The notes: generated from the letters alone by a model not told the origin. Shown: positions 50,999 to 60,583, numbered from the stretch's first letter. The stretch is 64,000 nt of DNA from WLWS01 sp965243105 (GCA_965243105.1 CBDEUC010000003.1:124001-188000), one strand, 5' to 3'. Program-made: numbers and translations.

Positions 50999-51496
50999 CT
51001 ATCGGTACATTGCCTCGGTGGCCCGGTCTTCAGCAATCTGCGCCTCGGCGAGATCGCCAACTTCCAGCAAGCGGACTTTGTCCATCAACAAGTCACTTCT
51101 TTTCTCACCGTGATATTCGTAGATCCGGGTTTCGACGATGGAATCCACGGGACAGGATTCTTCGCAAAATCCACAGAAAATACATTTAGAAAGATCGATG
51201 TCGTACGCCGTCGTTCGCCTTGTACCGTCTTCACGCTGTTCAGAATCAATAGTAATAGCCAGCGCCGGGCAAACTGCTTCGCAGAGTTTACAGGCGATAC
51301 ATCGCTCTTCCCCATTTGGATATCGACGCAATGCATGCAGTCCACGAAAACGAGGAGACTGCGGCGTTTTTTCTTCCGGGTACTGCACGGTAATCTTTCG
51401 CTTGAACAGGTAACGTCCTGTTAACTGCAGCCCCTTCAGGAGCTCCCACAGCATCAGGCTTTGCACATATTGTTTGGCGGTATCTAGCATGGGCAT
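50999..51496 (-). CDS. nuoI: NADH-quinone oxidoreductase subunit I
   Basis: A 165-residue ferredoxin-like subunit with two [4Fe-4S] motifs, CIACKLCEAVCP and CIFCGFCEESCP. They carry clusters N6a and N6b, which pass electrons to N2. An N-terminal amphipathic region anchors it to the membrane arm. Two ATGs (51496 and 51490) are possible starts; the longer form is listed. It lies 9 bases after nuoH. Confidence 0.96.
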   Translation of the reverse strand: MPMLDTAKQYVQSLMLWELLKGLQLTGRYLFKRKITVQYPEEKTPQSPRFRGLHALRRYPNGEERCIACKLCEAVCPALAITIDSEQREDGTRRTTAYDIDLSKCIFCGFCEESCPVDSIVETRIYEYHGEKRSDLLMDKVRLLEVGDLAEAQIAEDRATEAMYR

Positions 51497-51505
51497 GCAC
51501 TCATA

Positions 51506-52606
51506 TCAGTTAAACCAGGGTGGTACCTGGGCTACCACCAGGGCAGCAGCCACCACCAGCCACACGATTGTAATAGGAATAAACACCTTCCAACCCAGGC
51601 GCATTATCTGGTCATAGCGGTATCGAGGAAACGTTGCTCGAAACCAGAGAAACAGGAACAGGAAAAAAGAGACCTTGGCCAGTAACCATATGATATTGGG
51701 TTCACCAATCACTGGAATACCCTGGAACGGAGACAGCCAACCACCGCAAAACATGATCGCGGTGAGTATGGAAATCATCACCATGTTGGCGTACTCGGCC
51801 ATGAAGAATATGGAAAAGGCCATGCCGCCGTATTCAACATGAAAACCGGCGACGATCTCTGACTCACCTTCCGCGACGTCAAATGGCGCCCGGTTTGTCT
51901 CGGCAACGCCTGAAATAAAATATATCAGGAACAGTGGAAACAGTGGCAACCAGAACCAGTGAATCACGCTGCCATCCTGGGCCATGACGATGTCGCCAAG
52001 GTTCAGGCTTCCGGCTGCGATGAGCACCCCGACCAGGGCAAATCCCATTGCGATTTCATAGGCCACGATCTGCGCTGCAGAGCGCATGGCACCAAGGAAT
52101 GCGTACTTGGAATTGGAAGCCCATCCGGCGACGATAACGCCGTAAACAGCAAGTGAAGTCAATGCCAGGATGTAAAGCAGGCCGGCATTAATATCTGCCA
52201 GCACAAGGTTTTCCGAGAATGGAATAACCGCCCAGGCTGCCAGGGACGGTGCAAGGGATAACACGGGAGCAATGATGAACAGGAGCTTGTTTGCCCCGGT
52301 TGGAACAATAATTTCCTTGAAAATGAGCTTGACCGCATCAGCGATGGGCTGTCCCAGGCCCCACAGCGGTATACCAAAAAATCCTACCCTGTTCGGCCCG
52401 ATTCTCCCCTGGATAAAGCCGATAACTTTTCTCTCGGCGTAGGTGATGTAGGCCACCGTCAGGAGCACAGGTGCCAGGATCGCAGCGATCTTTACCAGGG
52501 TCTCAAGGGTATAGAGTGCCTCGGCCTGGAACGCCGCGGGAACAAGCATTCCGACCACGGGTTGCAATAGCGTTACCCTGATGAATTCAAAAACGGCCTC
52601 TATCAC
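51506..52606 (-). CDS. nuoH: NADH-quinone oxidoreductase subunit H
   Basis: A 366-residue membrane subunit forming the quinone chamber. TYAERKVIGFIQGRIGPNRV, GLGQPIADAVKLIFKEIIVP, ETNRAPFDVAEGESEIVAGF and FFLFLFLWFRATFPRYRYDQ are the invariant NuoH blocks, with eight to nine membrane helices. It follows nuoG by 6 bases. Confidence 0.97.
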   Translation of the reverse strand: MIEAVFEFIRVTLLQPVVGMLVPAAFQAEALYTLETLVKIAAILAPVLLTVAYITYAERKVIGFIQGRIGPNRVGFFGIPLWGLGQPIADAVKLIFKEIIVPTGANKLLFIIAPVLSLAPSLAAWAVIPFSENLVLADINAGLLYILALTSLAVYGVIVAGWASNSKYAFLGAMRSAAQIVAYEIAMGFALVGVLIAAGSLNLGDIVMAQDGSVIHWFWLPLFPLFLIYFISGVAETNRAPFDVAEGESEIVAGFHVEYGGMAFSIFFMAEYANMVMISILTAIMFCGGWLSPFQGIPVIGEPNIIWLLAKVSFFLFLFLWFRATFPRYRYDQIMRLGWKVFIPITIVWLVVAAALVVAQVPPWFN

Positions 52607-52612
52607 GCTCGC

Positions 52613-54970
52613 CTAGCCCCTGCCCAGTGAAATGTCGCCATACCAGGCACCAAGAATGCTGGTGGCCTGGTTCTTCGCCTGTATAAGAACACAGTCATCA
52701 GCGACTCGATCGTCGATTACCAGTGGCAATGCCATGCTCGCATTACCCTGCTGCGCAACCACCTTGTCGGCATCGGCCAGGCCAAGGGATTCGGCTAGCC
52801 TGCTGTTTATATGCACCTTGCCGTCTGCTACCTCGGCAGTCTGCTGTAGTGACTGCGCCTGCCGCACAAGCGCATCGGCGGAATTCATTGGAATATCAGA
52901 AATTCGCTGTAATCCGCTGTCGCCCGGCAGGCCCTGGCCATTGATACGCGCAGTCACCTTTTCACCCGGCGCGGTGGGGACTTTCCCTGTCATTTCGGCT
53001 CTCACTTCACCAATATTTTCAAATTGATATCCCTGCAGTCCAAGCTTGTTCGCCAGTACCCTGAGTAACTTCCATCCTGGCCTTGCTTCGCCGTGAGCAT
53101 CCACGGCGATTTCGAACTGCTGCTGCTTACCTTCAATGTTGGTAAAACTCCCTTCATTTTCTGCATAGATGGCAAGCGGAAGAATGACATCAGCATATTC
53201 CCTGGCGTGCTTGTTATCCCAGGCACTGAACACGATGACGCGTTCAGCCTGCACCAGGGAATTTAATGCGGTTTGAGGTTCACAATGGTCCAGCTCCGGC
53301 TCGTTACCATAAACGATGTAACAAGGCAGGGCTTCACTCATCATGTCCATGGCATTTAATCCAGCGCTGGATACCGTGTTACCACTGGCATCACGATCGG
53401 GTACTGCGCCGACGAGACTGGCCCCGACACAATTTGCGGCTGAACCGGTAAACGACAGGGTTGCCCCGGTTGCCCTTGAAAGCGCGTCGGCAAGGCCTTT
53501 CAGCAATACGTACTGCGGATGGGTTTCGGCGAGTATTCCCAGCAACACGCAGGCCGCGTCGGCATTTTTCAGTCGCTCGGCGATGGCCTCGTGCCGGGCT
53601 TCGACACTCACACCGGAGAGTATTTTCTCCAGGTTTTCGTCTTCAGCCCCTGCTGCTTTAACGATTGCAGCGAGTCCGCTAACAAGCTGTGCCGGCGACA
53701 GGATGAGTTCCTCGGTAAGATCATAATTAAATTCGTAGGCCACCGAGTTCAACTGCATAATACTGGCACCTTTCAGGGCAGCCTTGCGCAGTCGATGGTT
53801 GATGATTGGTTGATCCTTGCGCACGTTGCCACCGACGATCAGGACAGCATCAAGGTTTTCAAGCTCTGCAATCGCCATTCCCAGTGAGGGGACAGCGGAT
53901 TGCTCTTCACTGAAATCCCTTTGCCCGAGACGATGGTCAATGTTGCTGGATCCAAGATCGCGCATTACCTGCTGCAGCAGGTAAAGTTCCTCGCTGCTAC
54001 TGTTGGAAGAAGCCAGGGCCGCAATTTTTTGCGCGCCACCGTTCGCGATTTGATCTTTCAGTAGTTCCGCTGTTTTTTGCAGGGCAGTGTCCCAGTCAAC
54101 TTCCTGCCACTCTCCACCGTTCTTAATCAGCGGCGTTTTCAATCTTTGCTCACTGTACAGTGCCTCGTAACTGAAGCGATCCCTGTCAGATAACCAGACT
54201 TCGTTAATTGCCTCGTTCTCCGCGGGCACCACCCTCTTTAATACATCGCGACGCACATGAAAATGCAGGTTAGAACCCACCGCATCATGCATTGCAAGAC
54301 CGGAAAGCTGTTTCATTTCCCAGGTTCTTGCAGAGAAACGAAATGGCTTGGATGTCAGCGCACCCACCGGGCAGACATCAATGACGTTACCAGACATTTC
54401 CGATGTCATTGCTTTTTCAACGTATGTGCCGATTTCCATGAATTCGCCCCGCCCTGTTGCACCCAGTTCCCTCATTCCCGCGATTTCCTCGCCAAAACGC
54501 ACGCAGCGGGTGCAATGAATACAGCGGGTCATTTCCGTCTGGACCAGTGGACCGATATTCTTGTCCTTCACAACCCGCTTCGTTTCCTGGTAGCGGGACA
54601 CGTCATTGCCATAACCCATCGCCAGGTCCTGTAGCTCACACTCGCCACCCTGGTCGCAGATTGGGCAATCAAGGGGGTGATTAATAAGCAGGAATTCCAT
54701 GACGGATTTCTGGGCATCCCTGGCATAGTCCGAGCGGGTAGACACTTTCATGCCATCCATGACTGGGGTTGCGCAGGCAGGCAGCGGCTTTGGTGCCTTT
54801 TCAACTTCGACCAGGCACATACGGCAGTTTGCTGCGACTGACAGTTTCTTGTGATAACAAAAACGCGGTACGTAAGTACCCATCGCATCGGTTACCTCTA
54901 TCAGCATCTGCCCGGGACGGGCCTCGACTGATTCTCCATCAACTTCGATTGTTATCGTATCGTCACTCAT
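52613..54970 (-). CDS. nuoG: NADH-quinone oxidoreductase subunit G
   Basis: A 785-residue iron-sulfur subunit. The N-terminus is a [2Fe-2S] ferredoxin domain (FCYHKKLSVAANCRMCLVEV), followed by the His-Cys3 [4Fe-4S] site (HPLDCPICDQGGECELQ) and a further cluster (CIHCTRCVRF). The rest is a molybdopterin-oxidoreductase-like domain with no cofactor. The E. coli-type extra N7 cluster motif is not obvious. It is in the peripheral arm. Confidence 0.96.
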   Translation of the reverse strand: MSDDTITIEVDGESVEARPGQMLIEVTDAMGTYVPRFCYHKKLSVAANCRMCLVEVEKAPKPLPACATPVMDGMKVSTRSDYARDAQKSVMEFLLINHPLDCPICDQGGECELQDLAMGYGNDVSRYQETKRVVKDKNIGPLVQTEMTRCIHCTRCVRFGEEIAGMRELGATGRGEFMEIGTYVEKAMTSEMSGNVIDVCPVGALTSKPFRFSARTWEMKQLSGLAMHDAVGSNLHFHVRRDVLKRVVPAENEAINEVWLSDRDRFSYEALYSEQRLKTPLIKNGGEWQEVDWDTALQKTAELLKDQIANGGAQKIAALASSNSSSEELYLLQQVMRDLGSSNIDHRLGQRDFSEEQSAVPSLGMAIAELENLDAVLIVGGNVRKDQPIINHRLRKAALKGASIMQLNSVAYEFNYDLTEELILSPAQLVSGLAAIVKAAGAEDENLEKILSGVSVEARHEAIAERLKNADAACVLLGILAETHPQYVLLKGLADALSRATGATLSFTGSAANCVGASLVGAVPDRDASGNTVSSAGLNAMDMMSEALPCYIVYGNEPELDHCEPQTALNSLVQAERVIVFSAWDNKHAREYADVILPLAIYAENEGSFTNIEGKQQQFEIAVDAHGEARPGWKLLRVLANKLGLQGYQFENIGEVRAEMTGKVPTAPGEKVTARINGQGLPGDSGLQRISDIPMNSADALVRQAQSLQQTAEVADGKVHINSRLAESLGLADADKVVAQQGNASMALPLVIDDRVADDCVLIQAKNQATSILGAWYGDISLGRG

Positions 54971-55001
54971 GCGACCACTTATGCTTTAATCTTTACCTTG
55001 C

Positions 55002-56309
55002 TTATGCTGCTTTGTATTCCGGGCTATCGACAATACTTCGCCCGTTATTTTCCACCATGTACTCAAACTCGTGCCTGTAATGCTTGATAAAACTCTGCAC
55101 AGGCCACGCGGCAGCATCGCCAAGGGCGCAGATTGTTCTACCTTCGATCTTGTTGGCAACATCGACCAGCTTGTCCATGTCTTCAGATGAACCTTTACCT
55201 TCAAGGATCCTGCTGATGACACGGTACATCCAGCCAGTGCCTTCCCTGCAGGGAGTACACTGGCCACAGGATTCAGAAAAATAAAATCGTGCAATACGCT
55301 GTATTGCTCTTACCATGCAGGTAGTTTCATCCATGATGATGACGGCACCGGAACCCAGCATTGAACCAGCCTGCTGGATCGAATCGTAATCCATGTTGGC
55401 CTGCATCATGATTTCTCCGGGAACAACCGGGACAGATGAACCACCCGGAATGACTGCCTTGAGCTGGTGCCCATCGCGAACACCACCGGCAAGTTCAAGC
55501 AATTCACTGAAAGGCATGCCCATGGGGACTTCAAAATTACCTGGCTTGTTCACGTGCCCGCTGACTGAAAAACATTTTGTACCGCCACTGTTTTCCACGC
55601 CCATGTCCTTGAACCACTGTGCACCCTTGCGCATGATGATGGGTGCAGAGGCATAGGATTCGGTATTGTTAATTGTCGTGGGTCGACCGTAGAGGCCGTA
55701 GTTCGCAGGAAAGGGAGGTTTAAAACGAGGCTGTCCCTTCTTGCCTTCCAGCGACTCGAGCAGGGCAGTTTCCTCACCACAGATGTAGGCGCCGGCGCCG
55801 AGACTGGCATGGAGATCGACATTAATACCGGTTCCCTGGATGTCCCTGCCCAGCAGGCCCTCGTCATAGGCTTCCTTCAGCGCGTTTTCAAAACGGGTAA
55901 AAGGCTCATCCATGAATTCTCCGCGAATATAGTTATATCCCACCGTTGCACCCATGGCATAACAGGCAATAGCCATGCCTTCTACCAGTGAGTGCGGGTT
56001 AAATCGAAGAATGTCCCTGTCCTTGCAGGTCCCTGGCTCACTTTCGTCAGAATTGCAGACAACGTATTTCTGCCCGGGTGTGTCACCGGCCATAAAACTC
56101 CATTTCAAGCCCGTCGGAAAACCTGCTCCACCACGTCCACGCAAACCCGAGGCCTTAATTTCCTCGATAATATCCATCGGCAGAGTTTTTTCCTGGAGTA
56201 TTTTTTTCCATGCCTCGTAGCCGCCAACGCGCTGGTAACTTTCCATGCTCCACGGCTCATCGTATTGCAGGGTTGCATAGCAGTTCTGGTTGAGTCCCTT
56301 GTCTGTCAT
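55002..56309 (-). CDS. nuoF: NADH-quinone oxidoreductase subunit F
   Basis: A 435-residue flavoprotein that oxidises NADH. GLRGRGGAGFPTGLKWSFM binds NADH, the next region binds FMN, and SCGQCTPCREGTGWM with a later cysteine forms the N3 [4Fe-4S] cluster. ICGEETALLESLEGKKGQPR is also diagnostic. Its ATG overlaps the nuoE stop (ATGA). Confidence 0.97.
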   Translation of the reverse strand: MTDKGLNQNCYATLQYDEPWSMESYQRVGGYEAWKKILQEKTLPMDIIEEIKASGLRGRGGAGFPTGLKWSFMAGDTPGQKYVVCNSDESEPGTCKDRDILRFNPHSLVEGMAIACYAMGATVGYNYIRGEFMDEPFTRFENALKEAYDEGLLGRDIQGTGINVDLHASLGAGAYICGEETALLESLEGKKGQPRFKPPFPANYGLYGRPTTINNTESYASAPIIMRKGAQWFKDMGVENSGGTKCFSVSGHVNKPGNFEVPMGMPFSELLELAGGVRDGHQLKAVIPGGSSVPVVPGEIMMQANMDYDSIQQAGSMLGSGAVIIMDETTCMVRAIQRIARFYFSESCGQCTPCREGTGWMYRVISRILEGKGSSEDMDKLVDVANKIEGRTICALGDAAAWPVQSFIKHYRHEFEYMVENNGRSIVDSPEYKAA

Positions 56310-56806
56310 CAGTCCAGTCCTTCCAGTATTTCGTCCACTTTCGCGGGTGTCAGGTTTTCATGGTAAATATGATCCACCATCATCATGGGGCCGCCACAGC
56401 AGGCCGCCAGGCATTCCTCTTCCACTTTCAGGAAATAACGACCGTCCTCGGTGGATTCGCCGGTCTTTATACCGAGCTTCTTTTCGATATGCTCTACTAT
56501 CTGGTCGCTACCCATCAGCATGCAGGAAATATTCGTGCACACGGAAATGCTGTGGCGACCACAGGGCTCGGTTTCCAACATTGAATAAAACGATGCAACC
56601 TCGTAAACCGCAATTTTTGGCATTTCCAGGTAATCTGCAACGGCATCCATCAGTTCGGTAGTCAGGTAACCCTTATTTTCATGCTGAACTTCACGCAACG
56701 CAGCCAGTACAGCAGACTGCTTCTGCTCTTCCGGGTATTTACTCAACCAGTGGTCGATCTCTTCCCGTGCATGTTCTGATAATAAATTTTTGCTTTCTTC
56801 AGTCAT
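56309..56806 (-). CDS. nuoE: NADH-quinone oxidoreductase subunit E
   Basis: A 165-residue thioredoxin-like subunit with the [2Fe-2S] ligands in SVCTNISCMLMG and EECLAACCGGPMMMVD (cluster N1a). It partners NuoF. A 250-base spacer separates it from nuoD, which is unusual in this otherwise tightly packed operon and is filled by palindromic repeats. Confidence 0.96.
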   Translation of the reverse strand: MTEESKNLLSEHAREEIDHWLSKYPEEQKQSAVLAALREVQHENKGYLTTELMDAVADYLEMPKIAVYEVASFYSMLETEPCGRHSISVCTNISCMLMGSDQIVEHIEKKLGIKTGESTEDGRYFLKVEEECLAACCGGPMMMVDHIYHENLTPAKVDEILEGLD

Positions 56807-56836
56807 AATTCTTCAAATCTCGAACCTGTTCAGCTG

Positions 56837-56917
56837 CAGGATTTTAACGAGAATAAGCTTTCAAGACGCGGCGTAAGCATTTTTGAAAGTAAATTGTTTG
56901 ATACTTTCGACATCCTG
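56837..56917. repeat. degenerate palindrome beside repeat copy 2
   Basis: Outer CAGGAT (56837-56842) and ATCCTG (56912-56917) enclose a CTTTCAA/TTGAAAG stem and a segment TTTCAAGACGCGGCG that resembles TTCAAGACAAGGCG of the full element next to it. It looks like a decayed or partial relative in the nuoD-nuoE spacer. Confidence 0.5.
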
Positions 56918-56935
56918 TATTTACTAATATGTGTT

Positions 56936-57057
56936 AAAAACGAGTATTTTGCTTCAAGACAAGGCGCGACGCGTTTGAAAAGCGGAATGTATATGCCAAT
57001 ACATGAGCATTTGAAAGCGTGTCGCAACACGGTATTGGAGCAAAAGACGAAGTTTTT
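56936..57057. repeat. dispersed palindromic element, copy 2 (inside the nuo operon)
   Basis: It has the same architecture as the element at 11757-11879: an outer stem (56936-56953 with 57039-57057), an 11-pair middle stem (56966-56976 with 57015-57025) and an apical 6-pair hairpin (56987-56992 with 56999-57004, loop ATGCCA). Its end overlaps the nuoD stop codon region, so it must be transcribed with nuo. Paired bases differ from copy 1 yet still pair. Confidence 0.8.
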
Positions 57058-58310
57058 CATCGGTCTATTTCACCAAATACAATGTCCTGTGTACCTATTA
57101 CGGCAACCACGTCGGCCAGCATATGACCTTCCACCATTTCGTTCATGGCGGAGAGGTGTACAAAACCGGGCGCCCTCACTTTCAGGCGATAAGGCTTGTT
57201 TGCTCCATCAGATAGCAGGTAAATACCAAACTCTCCCTTGGGGTGCTCCACCGCGGAATACACTTCTCCCTCGGGAACACAGTAACCTTCTGTGAACAAC
57301 TTGAAATGGTGGATGAGTGATTCCATGCCGTCCTTCATCTCTTCGCGTCTTGGTGGCACAAGCTTGTGATCATCAATGATGACAGGGCCGGGGTTAGCCT
57401 TTAGCCAGTCTACGCATTGCTTGATGATGCGATTGGATTGACGCATCTCCTCCACCCGTACCAGGTAGCGATCGTAGCAATCACCGTTAACCCCAACGGG
57501 TATGTCAAAATCCATATCCGCATAAACTTCGTAGGGCTGCTTCTTGCGTAGATCCCACTCCACCCCGGAGCCACGTAGCATGGGACCGGTGAAGCCGAGC
57601 TGCAGGGCCCGCTCGGGTTCAACAACGCCAATGCCCACTGTGCGCTGGCGCCAGATTCGGTTTTCAGTTAGCAGGGTTTCATACTCATCAACGCAGCCGG
57701 GGAAACGCTCTGTAAATGCATCAAGGAAATCCAGCAGGGATCCCTGGCGGGTTTCGTTCATGTCGGCTACCTGCTTGTCGTCATGCCACTTTGAGGGTTG
57801 GTAGACAGGCATGGCAGAAGGCAAATCGCGATACACTCCACCGGGGCGATAATAGGTGGCATGCATTCGAGCGCCGGATACAGCCTCGTAACAATCCATC
57901 AGGTCTTCGCGCTCGCGAAAACAGTACAGGAACATGGTCATGGCGCCGATATCCAGGCCATGGGTTCCAAGCCACATGAGGTGATTTAATATTCGGGTTA
58001 TTTCATCAAACATGACACGAATGTAGCGGGCGCGAAGCGGCGGCTCGACACCAAGCAGGCTCTCAATTGCCATCACGTAGGCATGCTCGTTACACATCAT
58101 CGAGACATAGTCGAGCCTGTCCATGTACCCGATACTCTGGTTGTAGGGCTTGGACTCGGCCAGCTTTTCAGTGCCTCTATGTAAAAGCCCTATGTGTGGA
58201 TCGGCACGCTCGATAACCTCGCCGTCCATTTCCAGTACCAAGCGAAGTACGCCATGGGCCGCAGGGTGCTGCGGACCAAAATTCATGGTCATGTTCTTAA
58301 TTTCGGGCAT
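57057..58310 (-). CDS. nuoD: NADH-quinone oxidoreductase subunit D
   Basis: A 417-residue 49-kDa-type subunit that forms the quinone site with NuoB. It has NFGPQHPAAHGVLRLVLEMDG, ADPHIGLLHRGTEKLAE and DRLDYVSMMCNEHAY, with the quinone-binding His and Tyr, and the expected C-terminus GTQDIVFGEIDR. It is separate from nuoC, unlike the fused gene of E. coli. The palindromic repeat follows directly. Confidence 0.97.
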   Translation of the reverse strand: MPEIKNMTMNFGPQHPAAHGVLRLVLEMDGEVIERADPHIGLLHRGTEKLAESKPYNQSIGYMDRLDYVSMMCNEHAYVMAIESLLGVEPPLRARYIRVMFDEITRILNHLMWLGTHGLDIGAMTMFLYCFREREDLMDCYEAVSGARMHATYYRPGGVYRDLPSAMPVYQPSKWHDDKQVADMNETRQGSLLDFLDAFTERFPGCVDEYETLLTENRIWRQRTVGIGVVEPERALQLGFTGPMLRGSGVEWDLRKKQPYEVYADMDFDIPVGVNGDCYDRYLVRVEEMRQSNRIIKQCVDWLKANPGPVIIDDHKLVPPRREEMKDGMESLIHHFKLFTEGYCVPEGEVYSAVEHPKGEFGIYLLSDGANKPYRLKVRAPGFVHLSAMNEMVEGHMLADVVAVIGTQDIVFGEIDR

Positions 58311-58312
58311 AC

Positions 58313-58951
58313 CTAGTTGTCTCTTATCACTCGGGGTACCAGCACCCGGTTCTTGATAGTGACCGGTTGGTAAACCACTCTTTCTTTTTCGGGGTCGTAG
58401 CGGACTTCAACATTTCCCTCGAGAGGGAAATCCTTGCGAAACGGATGGCCGATAAAGCCATAATCGGTCAGTATGCGCCGCAGGTCGGGATGACCTTCAA
58501 ACATGATTCCGAACAGGTCAAACGCCTCGCGCTCGTACCAGTTAGCTGCCGGCCACACCGTGACTACCGAGGCGATTCGAGTGGAATCACCTGGTAAAAG
58601 GCAACGCAGCCGAAGCCGACGATTGTGTGCAACCGAAAGCAGGTGGTAAACCACCGCGAACCTGCTGGGGAGCGGATTTGAACCTTCATGTACACCGCTG
58701 CTCACGCCGCGGCTAAAGCCGGTACTGGTGGTATCTTCAGTTTCCCAGTCTGCCTGGCCGTATCCCAGGTAATCGACGCCGCACAGGTCTGTAAGTTGAA
58801 CAAACTGGAATTCATCTTCTTCGCAAAGGGCGGCAGCAACATCAAGCAGGTCTGCAGAGGAGATTTCAATACTCAGCTGTCCGCAATGTTCATGGCTGGA
58901 AAGAATCTTCTCGGCAAAACGCCTATCCAGCTGTTCCTTCAAATTTTCCAT
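58313..58951 (-). CDS. nuoC: NADH-quinone oxidoreductase subunit C
   Basis: A 212-residue 30-kDa-type subunit with FAVVYHLLSVAHNRRLRLR, ANWYEREAFDLFGIMFEGHPDLRR-type core (YEREAFDLFGI) and DYGFIGHPFRKDFPL, the family hallmark. It lies 2 bases before nuoD on the same strand. Confidence 0.96.
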   Translation of the reverse strand: MENLKEQLDRRFAEKILSSHEHCGQLSIEISSADLLDVAAALCEEDEFQFVQLTDLCGVDYLGYGQADWETEDTTSTGFSRGVSSGVHEGSNPLPSRFAVVYHLLSVAHNRRLRLRCLLPGDSTRIASVVTVWPAANWYEREAFDLFGIMFEGHPDLRRILTDYGFIGHPFRKDFPLEGNVEVRYDPEKERVVYQPVTIKNRVLVPRVIRDN

Positions 58952-58982
58952 CTCTTGTTGATTAGTTCTTTAAATATCGGCC

Positions 58983-59468
58983 CTAGCGAAGAAAGGTGTT
59001 CTGACCCGTACGCTTGATTTTTTTCTGTAGCTGGATCAGTCCGAACAACAGGGCTTCGGCTGTAGGAGGACAGCCCGGTACGTAGATATCTACCGGCACA
59101 ATGCGGTCACATCCACGCACCACGGAGTAGGAATAATGATAGTAACCACCCCCGTTGGCACAGGAGCCCATGGACACAACCCATCGTGGCTCTGACATCT
59201 GGTCGTAAACCTTTCTCAGGGCAGGTGCCATCTTGTTCACCAGTGTGCCGGCAACAATCATTACGTCTGACTGTCTTGGGCTGGGGCGAAAAATGATACC
59301 AAAGCGGTCCAGGTCGTAACGGGACGCCCCGGCATGCATCATTTCTACTGCGCAACAGGCAAGCCCAAATGTCATTGGCCACATGGAACCGGTTCGAGCC
59401 CAGTTCACCAGGTTATCCACGGTGGTGACCGCAAAATTCCGGTTATCTATCTGCTCATCTACTCCCAT
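58983..59468 (-). CDS. nuoB: NADH-quinone oxidoreductase subunit B
   Basis: A 161-residue subunit that carries the terminal [4Fe-4S] cluster N2. MTFGLACCAVEMMHAG, SMGSCANGGGYY and VPGCPPTAEAL provide the tandem and separate cysteines. I start it at the ATG at 59468, which overlaps the nuoA end by 10 bases; a further upstream in-frame start would deepen the overlap. Confidence 0.96.
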   Translation of the reverse strand: MGVDEQIDNRNFAVTTVDNLVNWARTGSMWPMTFGLACCAVEMMHAGASRYDLDRFGIIFRPSPRQSDVMIVAGTLVNKMAPALRKVYDQMSEPRWVVSMGSCANGGGYYHYSYSVVRGCDRIVPVDIYVPGCPPTAEALLFGLIQLQKKIKRTGQNTFLR

Positions 59469-59818
59469 TCCAGGGCCCCCCTTCTCCATTCATAAATAAA
59501 GCCCGCTACCAGCACAGCCAGGAAGATCATCATCGCCCAGAATCCCACCATGCCAATACCGTCAAGTGCCACGGCCCAGGGAAAGAGAAAAGCGATTTCC
59601 AGGTCAAAAATAATGAACATAATGGCGACAAGGTAATAACGCACATCGAATTTCATACGTGCGTCTTCAAAGGCCTCGAAACCACATTCGTAGGGAGAAC
59701 CTTTTTCCGTATCAGGCCGGTTCGGCCCGAGAAAATAGCCAATAGTGAACAAGATAACGCCGAGTACTACGCCGAGTACCAGGAATATCAGGATAGGTAA
59801 GTAATTTTCCAGCAACAT
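59459..59818 (-). CDS. nuoA: NADH-quinone oxidoreductase subunit A
   Basis: A 119-residue membrane subunit with three helices and the conserved loop PYECGFEAFEDARMKFDVRY, followed by LVAIMFIIFDLEIAFLFPWA. It is the first gene of the nuo operon. Confidence 0.97.
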   Translation of the reverse strand: MLLENYLPILIFLVLGVVLGVILFTIGYFLGPNRPDTEKGSPYECGFEAFEDARMKFDVRYYLVAIMFIIFDLEIAFLFPWAVALDGIGMVGFWAMMIFLAVLVAGFIYEWRRGALEWE

Positions 59819-59909
59819 GTGAGTATGTTTAGCAATAATCCGGCCAGAATTGCCTGTTTAATTAAATTCAATGAAAGGCCAACCGCGGTCGGCCTACAAC
59901 CGCTCCGGA

Positions 59910-59915
59910 ATTATA
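59910..59915 (-). promoter_or_regulatory. candidate nuo operon -10 box
   Basis: A perfect TATAAT on the reverse strand lies about 92 bases upstream of nuoA. No clear -35 is visible. A hairpin AGGCC-ACC/GGT-GGCCT (59876-59895) falls in the predicted leader and could also act on the upstream nitroreductase transcript. Confidence 0.45.
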
Positions 59916-60025
59916 CAGACAACTTGCCTGCAAGGCACTGATTTGTTGATCTAATTGCCAGTGAAAACGCACAGCAAAGCTAATTGAGAACTATTACTGC
60001 CCGGCGGCTGAAAAAACTTTCACCT

Positions 60026-60583
60026 TCAGGGCAGATACGCCAGGAATTCGTCGCTGGGCCGACGGCTGGCGGCAGGGACTTCCTCCGGGTATCCGTACCA
60101 GAACAGGCCCACAACCTCGTGTTGCCCCATTTGCAGGCCGACAATATCGAAAAACCCGGGGTCCCGGGTCACGGCACCGGTGGTCCACTTCATCCCGACG
60201 CCCTGTTCCCACAACAGCAGGGCCAGGTTCTGGGCCACGCAACAGCAGGCTGCGTAATCTTCCTTGCGCCTCAATTCGTCATCATCAATCGCGTAGCTCA
60301 TCAGCAACCAGCCCGGAATTTCCCGCCATCGCTTTAATTTTACTTCTGCCATGCGCGGACCCTTTTTGGCTTCAACCAGCCGGGCGTTGAGCTCACATAT
60401 CCTGTCCGCTGTCTTTTCCCCGATAATCCTGAATTGCCAGGGTTGCGTGAGATGATGGTTGGGTGCCCATGTAGCATGGGATATTGCTTTTTCCACGACT
60501 TCAGGTGCGGGTACCTGCCCTGCCCTGAACTGGTGAATGGTTCTTCGGCCCCTGATCAGGGCATCAAGCTTTGTATTCATCAA
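60026..60583 (-). CDS. nitroreductase family flavoprotein
   Basis: A 185-residue FMN-dependent oxidoreductase of the YdjA-like group. RGRRTIHQFRAGQVPAPEVV is the N-terminal FMN-binding region (RRTIRxF), WAPNHHLTQPWQFRI the second, and ALLLWEQGVGMKWTTG lies at the dimer interface. It reduces nitro compounds, quinones or similar with NAD(P)H. It follows the kinase gene by 51 bases on the same strand. Confidence 0.85.
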   Translation of the reverse strand: MMNTKLDALIRGRRTIHQFRAGQVPAPEVVEKAISHATWAPNHHLTQPWQFRIIGEKTADRICELNARLVEAKKGPRMAEVKLKRWREIPGWLLMSYAIDDDELRRKEDYAACCCVAQNLALLLWEQGVGMKWTTGAVTRDPGFFDIVGLQMGQHEVVGLFWYGYPEEVPAASRRPSDEFLAYLP

